This document shows, one piece after another, positions 22,527 through 32,610 of a stretch of 64,000 bases of DNA (the first letter of the stretch is position 1; each line of letters starts with the position of its first letter). The position numbers and the translations under genes were made by a program. The notes beneath the pieces were generated by a model, which was given only the letters and a program-made list of their open reading frames with translations, made no database searches and was not told where the DNA came from. This DNA comes from Macrophomina tecta (taxonomy: Eukaryota; Ascomycota; Dothideomycetes; Botryosphaeriales; Botryosphaeriaceae), in the NCBI GenBank assembly GCA_024180945.1, contig JAKSGN010000005.1, forward strand, positions 2,666,001 to 2,730,000, read 5' to 3'.

Positions 22527-24772
22527 ATGGACTCTAGCAACGATCAACACTCTGTTTTAAGCCTCTCTAGCGCGCCCACTAGCCTCTTTTCCTCTCAACA
22601 GGACTCAGATCCTGCGCAACCCACCAATCTTGCCGTTGATGGCCGAGGACCTGTACGCGAAGGGTGGGAGTACTTCCCATGGCAGAAATTCCGTGGATAT
22701 CATGTCACAGAGTCAAAGCAGCGCAGCGGGTGGACTTGGGAGCACGCATATGACATTGAGGACGTAGAAGGGCGTACCCGCTGGGTCTGTATGTACTGCG
22801 TGCACAAGAAAGCCCACAAACCAGCTAGCTTCGCTGCTGCTGGCACTGATAATCAGGCAAGGCACCTGGTGACTGAGCACAAGGTTGAGGATCCTACAGG
22901 GAAGCGTCACGTCAAACGGGCCAAGATTTCAGTTGCTCAGCGGCTTGGACTGGATACGAATAGGCCTTCAGAGCAGGCTATTGTCAATCGCCTTGTCACA
23001 TCATTCAATCCGGCGTACTTCCAGCAACTACTCACTGATTGGGTCTCATCCGATAACATTCCTTTCCGCAAGCTTGAAAGCGAGAGATTCAGGCGCGTTC
23101 TAGCTATTTGAATCCTGCAGTAACGTCTACTGGCAGCCTTCCAACACACTCTACTGTTCGTAAATGGCTACTTGATGAATTCAACCGCCATAAAGGGATC
23201 GTTGCTGAGCTTCTTCAGAGCTCACCTGGCCTTATACACCTTGCCTTTGACGGCTGGACGTCGTGTAATCACCTCTCTCTACTCGGTATTAACGTCTTCT
23301 TCCTTACGTTCTCTGGCACGCTTCGCAAGTTCCTTATTGGCCTCCCACACGCCGAAGGACGGCATACTGGTGACAGCCTTGCGGAAGAGGTAGCCCAGAT
23401 AATTATGGAATGGGGCATTGGAGGGCAACTTGGCTACTTTGTCACGGATAACGCGTCAAACAACGACACGTGCATGGACGCGCTAGCTGAAGAGTTTGGC
23501 TTCAATCACAAGCACCGCCGCTTGCGCTGCATTGGCCATATCATAAACCTGGTAGTCCGCCAGATCCTCTTTGGCAAGGAAGCTGACGCGTTCGAGAACG
23601 ACTGCGCTCAGCCAAAGGAGCTACTCGCTGAGCTCCTACTCTGGCGCAAGAAGGGCCCTATCGGCAAGCTTCACAATATCGTCCACTGGATTCAGCGCTC
23701 AAACCTTGTCTATCAGAGACTGCACCAACTTCAGCGGAACGAGCAAGCGTTGACTGGCGAAAACGGCCCTACCTACGAGGTTATAGAAGATAATGCGACA
23801 CGATGGAACTCTACCTCCGCCATGATTGAGCGCGCAATCAAGCTACAGTCAGTCATTGACGCCCTCGTCCTCCACGAAGTTCAAGAATGGGATAAATACG
23901 TCAAGCCTCGCACTGCTAGTAGGACTCAGCCAATGCCAGCTAAGACAAAGAACAAGCCGGCAATCGTGGATGATTATCTAACCTCAGATGATTGGGCAAC
24001 TCTTGCTGAATATCACTCCATCTTGAAGCCTTTTCATGAAGTCACAATCAGGCTACAAGCCAACCCAACTAGTGGTAGGTTTGGCGGCTTATGGGAAGTC
24101 CTTCCATGCATGGAGTACCTGTTGAACAAGCTGGAGGAGGTCAAGATCCGCACAGATCAGTATCCTGACTCTCACTTCAAGGTGAACATCAATTTGGGGT
24201 GGGCTAAGCTAGATGAGTACTATCAGCTCCTTGATGATACTCCAGCTTACGTCGCAGCTTGCGCCCTTCACCCTGCCTACCGCTGGGAGTGGATTGAGGA
24301 TCAGTGGGCATTCAAGAAGAGCTGGACCAAGAAGGCAAAGGCAGCTGTTCTAAAGCTCTGGAAGGATGAGTATCAGTCAATTGCTATTGCTGAGGACCCA
24401 CAGCTACCGCAGAAGCGTAAACGCGAACATCTCAGCGAATTTGACAGCTGGCTTGCTGCCTCCAGGAGGACCAAGCATCTAGATCTGACCGAGGATGAGT
24501 ACACCTACTGGCAGCTCGATACCTCTCCTACAGATGACGCAGTCACCAATCCAGTTGATTACTGGATACTACGCCGCCAGCAATACCCCCGCCTATCACG
24601 TATGGCTCTGGACCTCTTTTCTATACCGGCAATGTCGGCAGAGGTGGAGAGGATATTCAGTTTGGCAGGACAAATGGTGACGCCATTGCGCAATAGGCTG
24701 GAGGCAAATACTATAGCAGTTGGGCAGATACTACGCTCATGGAACGCAGAAGGCATCATTGAAAGAAGTTGA
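22527..24772 (+). pseudogene. hAT transposase with single frameshift
   Basis: Transposases of this family cut and paste the element through an RNase H-like domain interrupted by an alpha-helical insert. The first frame (194 codons) has a BED-type zinc finger: C88, C91, H113 and H118. It breaks at a TGA (23109-23111). The second frame (about 554 codons) continues the homology without a gap, since FRRVLA is followed by YLNPAV, so one base is missing near 23104. Next come the catalytic-domain block HLAFDGWTSCNHLSLLGINV, the later RRLRCIGHIINLVV stretch, and the hAT dimerisation region near the end (LSRMALDLFSIPAMSAEVER, then RNRLEANTIAVGQIL). Joined length would be about 748 residues, normal for the family. 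I treat it as inactivated by one indel. Programmed frameshifting or a sequencing error cannot be excluded. Confidence 0.9.
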
Positions 24773-24988
24773 GGACTCTATACACGCGGGAGTAGCTATA
24801 GCTAGCAAGAGTTAGCTAGATTGTATGGCTATCAATCTCAACACTATGCCAAGCATCACGAGATTTTGCTACGTGAACCGTGTGTCAATCAATTCAATTC
24901 AATCAATATCAACACCTTATTGATCAATCAATTTGACCTTATTGGAAAATCCTATCAATCAATCAATCTGGACCCGATATTGACGTTG

Positions 24989-25009
24989 ATTGAATTGATT
25001 GCCACCCTG
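24989..25009 (-). repeat. hAT right terminal inverted repeat
   Basis: Reverse complement of 22151-22171 over all 21 bases, followed directly by the TSD. Confidence 0.95.
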
Positions 25010-25017
25010 GGAACACC
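25010..25017. repeat. hAT target-site duplication, right copy
   Basis: GGAACACC, identical to 22143-22150. Confidence 0.95.
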
Positions 25018-25604
25018 TCGGACTCGGACGCGGATTCACTGTATTGGTCGGCTCTGGGCGTGCGGCCGTCCAGCAGCTCCAAGGTGGCAGTCAGTATTCA
25101 ATTTCGATGATGGCGATTATCATGTGCTGACAGTATCGCCTTACAGATGAAATGTCACATCTCTGTCACAACGAGGATTGCCGGAACCCCCTGCACGTTG
25201 TTGCCGAATCGCACCTCGCCAATGTCAATCGCAAGGCCTGTGCATCCGCCAAGGGCGATCTCGAATGCGTACACGACCCTCCATGCTTGGCACACCTCAA
25301 GTCGTCTGCAATCAGGGACGACCCCTTACCCCCAGCAATGAAATGTCCTTACTGCGAAGACTTCACGACCAAAAGACAAGAATCTCGAGACCCGCCGTGT
25401 GGCTCTTAACAAGCACTAGAGAAATAGGCACCCTGAATCTACGGACAAGAAACTTCAAAGAAGGCCGCAGCCAGGGCAGCTAAGGGTGCAGAGCAGGCGG
25501 CAGCAAGGGCACAGAAGGCCTCAGCAAAGGCGGCAGCAGCGGCAGCGAAGGCGGCAAAGAACAAAGTGAAGGATGTTACAAGGAAGCTGGACTCTGAAAG
25601 GTAG

Positions 25605-26674
25605 TCATCGTGTGTCGCTTTCTATGTGCTTATCTGCGTTGTCATGACTTGCTACATGTCACCCTGTTTGTCAGCAGCGGAACATCCTGTTGGGTGTTGA
25701 TAGCTTCGCGCATAGTTGCTGTTGTATCAACTTATTTGTGCATGGTATCTGGTTTGCTGGGGAAATGAATCAACTATGTTAGGCTCCCTTCATAGATATT
25801 CAATGAATGATCTCGCTTAATTCATGAATTAATAAAACAAGATGACATGATGCCAGAAGATGAGAGAAACACGTCCTATTCTGCCTAGAAAAGGCATAGC
25901 TTCTCGCCCCACTTGGCGCGGGCATTTACAAAGGACATGGCGCCGACCACATTAATCCTCCGTCGCCGCTCCAATTCTCATTAAATTCCCAACAAATAAA
26001 AAAGAAAATACGGCCCAAAAGGCAAAGCTTAAAAAAATATACTACTCCGAAGCTAGCGAGCCATCGTAGGCACCTCAAGGCTATTTACTGCTGCTGACTT
26101 GAAAAGTGTGGCGTCGTATATGCGGTGTCGAAGCAGCCGGACATGGTTCGCGGAAGCCATGGCTGCAGATGAAGTGGTGCGTCAGTATAGAATGCACACT
26201 ATCGCTCAAGCACGACCACGAGCAATGGCTGTCGAGACCTGCAGAGGACAGCGGCGGCTTAGAAGCATGGCCAAGATGATGACGCTTATCTCCCGAAGCA
26301 GTAGTGACGGGAGCACGTCGGAGAGGATGACAATCATCGAAGAGCAGCAGCTAAGAAGAACGAACGGCAGCAGCATGGTGACAAGGGTGAGAAGAACGGA
26401 AAAAGCACGTTGTCAGAAAGAATAAGAACCCCTCGATTGGATATATGAACTACGCTCTCCTCCGGTCTTTTTGACTCTTGCCCTAGGTCCGCGCACAGAA
26501 TCTCCTCTACGCGTATCACAGCCAACAATATTTCGACCGCCCGACGCTCATTAATAAAAAATTTCGTATCACAAAATGCGCGATCCCGCCCATCATCATC
26601 ATCGTCATCGTCAAAAAGTGTGGAAAAACACAGCAGCAACCCGCACATGCACCATCTCATGCCAAGGCCCGAAC
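25605..26674. other. 1.1 kb intergenic, no gene recognised
   Basis: This stretch contains the right copy of the 40-bp inverted repeat and then the 3' flank of the minus-strand sugar transporter. The part around 25.7-26.05 kb is AT-rich. A 108-codon plus frame at 26099 has no signature. Confidence 0.5.
25954..25993 (-). repeat. right copy of 40-bp inverted repeat
   Basis: Read on the minus strand it matches 19537-19576 at 39 of 40 positions, with A in place of T after GAGAATTGG. Like the left copy it points inward, so the pair bounds 6,457 bp including the hAT element and its target gene. Confidence 0.85.
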
Positions 26675-28550
26675 CTACAAGCTCTCGCTATCGACGGGCT
26701 CGACCTTGAGGACGTTGGCGTGCTCATCCAGGGCGACCTTGCGCTTCTGCAGAGAGGCCTTGGTGGGGTTCTTCTGGTGGAAGATGTCGTCCAGCTCCTC
26801 GAGGGTGCGGTTCTTGGTCTCTGGGATGAAGAAATAGATGATGACGGCCTGGATGGCGTCCCAGATGGTGAAGATGATGTAGGTGCGCCAGCCAATCTTC
26901 TCCATGGAAACAGGCCAGGCGAATTGGTTGAGAAGCATGGCTGTGCAGAATTTTGTCAGCCCGGTAGCTCGGGGGAGAGAGGGGAGAGAAGAAGGAAACG
27001 AGCGAGCAAGGATGCTTACCGGCATTGAGAGAGAAACTGGAAAAGGCCATTCCCTTGGCACGCATTTCGAAGCTGAGGACTTCGACGGGGTACAGAGCCT
27101 GGAGGGGCGTGATGCCGAAAGAGAAGACGGCACCGAAGAGGAAGATCATGGCAGTGGCAGCCTTGGACGCGGCGGGGCTCTCGGTCTTGTCGAACTGAGA
27201 GGTAGCGATGGTCATTCCTACCCAGACCATGGAGCATCCAATCATGGAAAAGAGGAGAAGAGGACGGCGGCCGAGCTTATCGACGCAAAGAGCACCGCAG
27301 ATGGCGATGATGAACTGCTCGCAAGAGTAGAACAAGTTGATGTTGGCCTTGCTGACCTCGGTTGTGTAGCCGGCAGAGCTGAGAAGGGAGGCCATGTAGT
27401 AGGACAGGACGGCTACGAAAGGATCAGAAAGAGCGGGGAAGCAAGCGGCGCGGAGAACATACCATTGCCTGCCCACTGGCCAAAGATGGAGATGACAATG
27501 TTGCAGGCAATGCGGTACCTGGAAGCACGGTCCCTGAACAGAGCACGGTAATCCCACCACCTCTTGTCAGAGCCGTCCATCTCGAGGTACTCCTCGTACT
27601 CGCGCAGCTGGAGGTTAACCCAGACGCTGTTCTCGTCGCCGTTGCCGTGGTACTTTGTGAGGATGCGGCGGCACTCCTCGCGCTTGTTGTTGACGTACAG
27701 CCAACGGGGCGACTCGGGCAAGAACCACACGAAGAGAACGACAATGCCAGCGAAGAGGATCTGGAGCCAGACGGGGATGACCCAGGAGTGGGCAGCCTTG
27801 TCGTCGAGGGAGCCGCGAACAGCGCCGGCAGCGAGGATGGAACCGGTGAACCAGAAGGTGTTGTACAGAGCGGTCATGACTAGAACATGGTCAGCTGCGG
27901 GTCGACGTCGGGGCCTGCTGAGAGCCTTACCTCCGCGGTGAGCCGGGTGCGTGACCTCGACGACATACATGGGGCCGGCGGCAGTGGCGATGGAGACACC
28001 GAAACCCAGGACGAAGCGGCCGGCCTCGAACTGGCCGATGCTGGCGGTGTAGTAGGTAGTGGCATTGATGATGGCGCCAACGACAATGGTCAGGGAGCCA
28101 ATGAACATGCCGCCCTTGCGGCCGAACTTGTCGATGCAGGGACCGACGAAGGGGAGGGCAACGACGGAGCCGATCTGGTACATGGCAGTGACGATGCCGG
28201 CCCAGATGCCGTCCTCGCTGCCGCCGAAGAAGGCCTTGAAGTCGTCGCTGGCCAGCAGACCGTTCAACAGCGAGCCGTCGTAGCCGTTCATGGTGGAGCA
28301 GCAGAAGCCGACCAAGCAGCAGAAGTAGAGGATGATGCTGTTCTTGTTGAACGGGCTGGGGGGCTCCTTAAGCATGGCCTCGTTGAAGGCCTCATTGCCC
28401 TTGATTTCCTTGACGGCGGTGATGCCGGCCTTCTCGTCGAGCTAGAGGGCAGTGGTTAGCAGGGCACGGGGAGCGGCGACGGCGGCGGCGGAGGAGGAGC
28501 GAGGGACTCACCGACTGCTCGCGATGCACAGCGACGTCCTTGGTATCCAT
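26675..28550 (-). CDS. MFS sugar transporter (lactose/hexose permease type)
   Basis: A proton-coupled sugar porter of the plasma membrane, in the fungal Lac12/hexose-transporter-like group. Exons 28550-28512, 28441-27931, 27879-27463, 27412-27020 and 26940-26675 give 541 residues, the usual length, with about 12 membrane segments. Sugar-porter signatures are present: NGYDGSLLNGL in the first helix, DKFGRKGG after helix 2, GRFVLGFGVSI in helix 4, PESPRWLYVNNKREE in the central loop, DKLGRRPLL after helix 8, and PETKNRTLEELDDIF after helix 12. Exon 1 encodes only 13 residues starting MDTKDVAVHREQS, and the start was chosen because the next exon lacks a good ATG before helix 1. The substrate cannot be told from sequence. 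A decayed relative lies at 32611. Confidence 0.93.
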
Positions 28551-31500
28551 TGCGGGTGGGCGTGGGTCGGGTCGGGGCTAGTGGGTGCAGAGCTGGGATC
28601 GGGGGACCGCAGAGGGGATATATGTATAAGGTGGTGGCATGGAGGCGCCAAGACTGGGTGGTGGGCTGCAGGTCAGCTCACGTCCCGGCGACGTTTCCTG
28701 TGGCGTGGGCGACCGGGGGCGGGCACGTTTTGATGGAGTTGGGCGATGGAGGGCTAGCCGGATTGGCCATGGATGGTAGGTCTGGGCAGATGCCGTGACA
28801 CTGCGCTCTGGCGGCAAGGGCTGGGGTGAGACGGGCCTCCGAACAGCCATGGCGGGTAAATTGAGCACGCGGCGAGGCGGCCTGCAGGCGCAGCAGGCGG
28901 CGGGCTGTCGCGCCAGGCGTGTTGTTGGCATTGTCGTGGCCGCAGGAGCCGCTGGGCGGCAGCAGAGGGCGAGTGGTGAGGCGGCGGCGCGGCGGAGGGA
29001 ATGAGGGCGGCCGTTTGCTGCGAGCAACGCGGAGCGCCAGCGTCCGGCAACACGAGTCTGCCTGCGCATCATGGACTCGCCCGCGCCCCATGCCGCAAAT
29101 CCCCACGCCGCGGGAACTCCCCGAGTCTGGGGTCAGCGTCGCTCAAAGCAGCCGGCCGGAGCTCCAGTCCCCGACTAATTCTCTCGTCCGGCCCATCGCC
29201 CGCCCCTCTCCTCCACGCCGTCACCATCACCGCTGCGCCTGCCACCAGGAACCGCCGCGCGCCGCACCGCAGATAGCCTCACTCGCTAGAACTTTCGCGC
29301 ACCGGCCCCCCTTGCTCCGCGGCGCAGCTTGAATCTTGTCGAGTCAAGCACCCGCGCCCAGCCCCAGCCGGCTCGGGAAGCCGACCGCGCACGAGGGCCC
29401 AGCGCTCTGCAGTGCCCGCTGCCCTTCCCCATGGGGCGCTTGTGACACGTCGGGTATGCAGTCGAACCGGACCAAAACGAGCGAATCCTCCGTGGCCAAT
29501 TTGCCCGCCAACGGGAGCACACCAACACCTAACCGCCTCTCCAGATCACGGCCGCCGTCGAGGCGGCGCTGGCCCTCGGGGCCTCGTGCCGCATCCAGCT
29601 GTTCGCCCTGATCGCCACAGGATCGGAATGGCTGCTGTGCGCCTGCTTCTGTTCCTGTGCGCGCAGCATGAGCTTCCACGCAAAGTGTCGGTGCAAACGT
29701 TTCACCCAGAACCCCACTCACTGCCTTGTACCTGGAATGCTTCCATATTGCATGCGCAGCTTAGTCACGTTTATTCATGCAGCCCCTGAGCTCCGCGAAA
29801 CAGCGGCGACACAGAAGGCGGGCGCGAAATCAAGGACCGCAACAATCAAAAATGCATGACCTATCCTCAACCACCTACCCAATCCTTCGCACCAGGAATC
29901 GCCCAACGACCGGGAGGTACCTCCTCTCCCCCAATGAGACCCGCCAATAGACGCGCGACATCGAGCGCGACAAACTCTCCTACAGGAACGTCGGCCCTCA
30001 ATCCCGCCACCCCCCAGCACAATCGGACGCCTCTCTTCGGGTGCGGCGCCGAGCGAAAGCTTTTCCCACGTTCATCTGGCCCCGGAGGCGCTGGTGCCAT
30101 ACTGGATTGACGAGCCGGGGCATCCAACGCCGCGTGTAGGCGAGAAAACCGCAAGCGCCACGCCGCACTATCCATATGTACGGGCATGCGCCACGTGCCG
30201 CTCAATCGTTTTGTCGCTCTCTCGATGCCCGTTATGTGTCACGCTCGTTCCCGCCACCGGAATCTCTCTGTCGACGTTCCCTCTCGACTCCTTCCGTCGT
30301 ACGTTCGATGCATCGCGTGCCAACACGCTTCGCGCTCGGTATTCACCGTCTTCTTGCTCAATGCGTTTTGAAGGAGCAGTGGTAGCGAGACGAGGCGCTC
30401 CTCGCGTGCCTCGACGGGCCGCACGACTACCTTCGCCCCCATCGACCGACTGATGGCCGCACACCTCTCGTCCGATCATCCGGGGAAATTTGCAAGTCCG
30501 AAGTGTTGATCCCTACCTGGAATCGGCAATACCACAGCGACATGCCACTGCACCTGCAATATCTACATATGCACTCCCGGAACCACTCCCCGAATATGCA
30601 AGGTACCGGAAGGGAAGGAGAAAAGTGGATCTCTCCGTCGGTGAGCTGAGCGCGTATGTATAGCATATGTTGTACGCTGTCGAGCTTCTGCATGTCTCTC
30701 GAGAACGAAAGCGCGGACCAAGTGATGGACCCTTCTTTTCCGTGATCCTCGTGCTGCGTTTTACGGAATATTCCCTTTTTGTTTTTCTCTTGTTCTTGCT
30801 TTTACGCACGTGGTCCTCGTGGCCGAAAGTAAAAGCAAGCACGCGGGCGATCGACGACGGAACAAAGTGAAACAGCACGAGGCTCGCCGTGAAAGTCGAG
30901 TCAAGCGGACGAACCTAAGCGAAGATAACCTTCATCCAGCCAGACACCAAAGGGACGCACCAAATTGGGGACCAGCAGTCTTCTCTCCACTCCAAGCATA
31001 CTCCTCACGACATCGCCGCCTAGACCAATATCCATCCTCCACTCCCCGCCCAGAAACCCCCCTCCCCGACGGCATCCTCGCCAAAAACGTCTTCAAATCC
31101 GCCGCAAGGCTTACGGTCTCATGTGCGAGTCTCCGTTCCGTCCCATCTCTTCACAACTCGAGTCCACCAATGCACATACTCGTACCATTTTTCGCACGCC
31201 AAAGTCTCCTTTTGCTGCCACGCACACGCGAACGTCAGCACCACTGCTAGAATTCATATTGGGAGAAAAGTGTAGCTTCTTCCATCGACGCCTGCACCCC
31301 CCTGAACAAGGCTTGATAGCACGTCCAGTAGAGGAGGTGGCTTCGGGTAGTAGAATGTACAAGCAGCAGGACGGCGGGCTCGTGGAAGATATAGTGCAGT
31401 GAACGTACGGCTGGACATCAAGTCCAGGATTCATTCATCGATGGACCATTACCATGGAAGAAAACAAAAATGGAAACAGACACGGTAACCGAAAGTTGAA

Positions 31501-31582
31501 GAGAAACAACACAACCGCATTCTGCCGCCAGGAGCCTTCCGCTCTCGCAAGGCGCCTTACACCAATTGACATATCCCAGTGC
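28551..31582. other. 3 kb without a recognised gene
   Basis: This begins with the promoter side of the sugar transporter, including the TATA-like sequence GATATATGTATAAGG near 28616-28630. The rest is GC-rich to mixed, with overlapping small frames on all strands. None shows motifs, splice logic or conserved composition. The T-rich stretch at about 30.75-30.81 kb is unremarkable. It could contain a non-coding RNA or decayed DNA, but nothing can be supported. Confidence 0.5.
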
Positions 31583-31970
31583 TCAGAAAAACTCCACCTT
31601 CACCCACTCCCTCCGCTCCCGCATGTACTCGCCGAACATGATCCCAGTGACGTACGCTTCGCTGGCCAGCTGGTAGTGGCCTTCAGAGACCGGACGCAGT
31701 GTGAAAGGGACACCGAGTCCGCGCAGAATCCAATCCTGATTCCCGATTGTCATGTACTCCGATCCTGTGCCCACATAACCTCGAATGATAATGAAAGGGC
31801 TGGAATATGCAGAACGTTCAATGACAAAGTCTACAAACGCTTTAGGTTATATGCCCCTTACACTCCTTAGAGACATCGATTGGGAACGGTGATCCGTCTC
31901 CGGCCATATCTCTTAACAAGCACATCCTTTCATCGAGACGCCACTGTCCTCCATCTGTGTACTGATCATA
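31583..31970 (-). pseudogene. HET-type incompatibility protein, C-terminal relic
   Basis: Heterokaryon-incompatibility (HET) proteins trigger cell death after fusion of unlike fungi. Their C-terminus typically reads as a G(Y/F)xGxGP block, then LRP, then GECYVxGIMxGE. The minus frame here has GYVGTGSEYM, then VPFTLRPVSEGHYQLASEAY followed by VTGIMFGEYM, ending in a TGA at 31583-31585. No HET domain is present upstream. An adjacent open stretch (RLDERMCLLRDMAGDGSPFP) is separated by a stop and frame change. This is a fragment, not a gene. Confidence 0.5.
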
Positions 31971-32137
31971 GTATCCCGGCACTTGTGCCATCGCGCTCAA
32001 GGACGCGTTGGATGTAGAGCGGGGCCATTGTTGCTATCCCCGTCGTCGTGTGCATTACAGCCACTGTGCACGAATGCAGTGCCCCCTTCGAGATAGGCAT
32101 TTTCGCGTCCGGCATGGCGCGTCGTGGACGGCCTCGT

Positions 32138-32362
32138 TTGTGCGCCAAAGAAGAGAATAAATATCCCAGCGACAGCGATGCTAGTAAGGAAGCCGTACCA
32201 TGGAAGTGTTGACCGCGTGGCGTAGATACATGCAAGACCGGTCATGACGGAGACAGCCAGGATCGCAACGTACCACCAGGTAGGGCATGCTTTATAGATA
32301 CGCATAAGCCGATAGTGTGGATCCGTCTCCCCATCATGGAGAGCAACCGCTCCGATGGGATG
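32138..32362 (-). pseudogene. oligopeptide transporter (OPT) fragment
   Basis: The minus frame reads DPHYRLMRIYKACPTWWYVA, then about 35 residues including LPWYGFLTSIAVAGIFILFF. This matches the loop and following membrane segments of OPT-family transporters (LMxxYKEVPxWWY, then LPWWGFLL). Nothing corresponding to the other roughly 12 membrane segments is found on either side. An isolated remnant next to the HET relic. Confidence 0.6.
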
Positions 32363-32610
32363 TTTTCATGCTAGCCGAAGTGATGCCGGCTAAGCGAGGC
32401 CATTGAAAGCCCAGCGCACCAGCTCTGACTCAATCCACTACACCACAAACGAACATTCAGCCGCGGTCGCGCATCCTTGTACAGATCGCTCACCCTTGCA
32501 CCCAAACCCTTGCATCTACTACTAAGATAAATCAATGCTCTTATATCATCAGCCGACCAAATGGCTCTTGGCCACACCACTGCCCCTTTTCTATTGTTGC
32601 ATTTCCCACC

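Larger units (their letters stand above)
22151..25009 (+). mobile_element. hAT-family DNA transposon, full length
   Basis: The 2,859-bp element has perfect 21-bp terminal inverted repeats beginning CAGGGTGG, a classic hAT end. It is flanked by the 8-bp direct repeat GGAACACC (22143-22150 and 25010-25017), the TSD length expected for hAT. Subterminal regions at both ends carry many copies of TCAAT/ATTGA motifs, likely transposase-binding sites. It encodes one transposase with a frameshift. Intact ends and an exact target duplication indicate a recent insertion. Confidence 0.96.
21322..25604 (+). pseudogene. zf-His_Me-endonuclease-like gene, split by a hAT insertion
   Basis: The right part encodes the zinc-binding loop of His-Me finger (homing-endonuclease-like) proteins, Pfam zf-His_Me_endon: MSHLCHNEDCRNPLHVVAES, then LANVNRKAC and CVHDPPCL, about 25153-25290. 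The left part, from the ATG at 21322, has plausible exons 21322-21377, 21444-21636 and 21715-22150. It ends in a region containing HYKAWCKHHNCWEH, where the hAT element enters. The 3' end, about 25460-25604, encodes an Ala/Lys-rich helix closing KDVTRKLDSER. Even after mentally removing the transposon, at least two frame changes (around 25100-25150 and 25370) and an in-frame TAG in a conserved-looking NKH/RNRHPEST context remain. The gene is therefore broken beyond the insertion. The biological role of these fungal multicopy proteins is unknown. Confidence 0.7.

Noticed and set aside
23100..23115. Programmed ribosomal frameshift or intron in the hAT transposase
   Set aside because: Homology continues without a gap across the break, and no GT-AG pair or recognised slippery heptamer plus stem is visible. 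A single-base indel is simpler.
28551..31582. Possible genes in the 3 kb gap
   Set aside because: I looked for domain signatures, tRNAs and transposon ends and found none. Frames are short and mutually overlapping.
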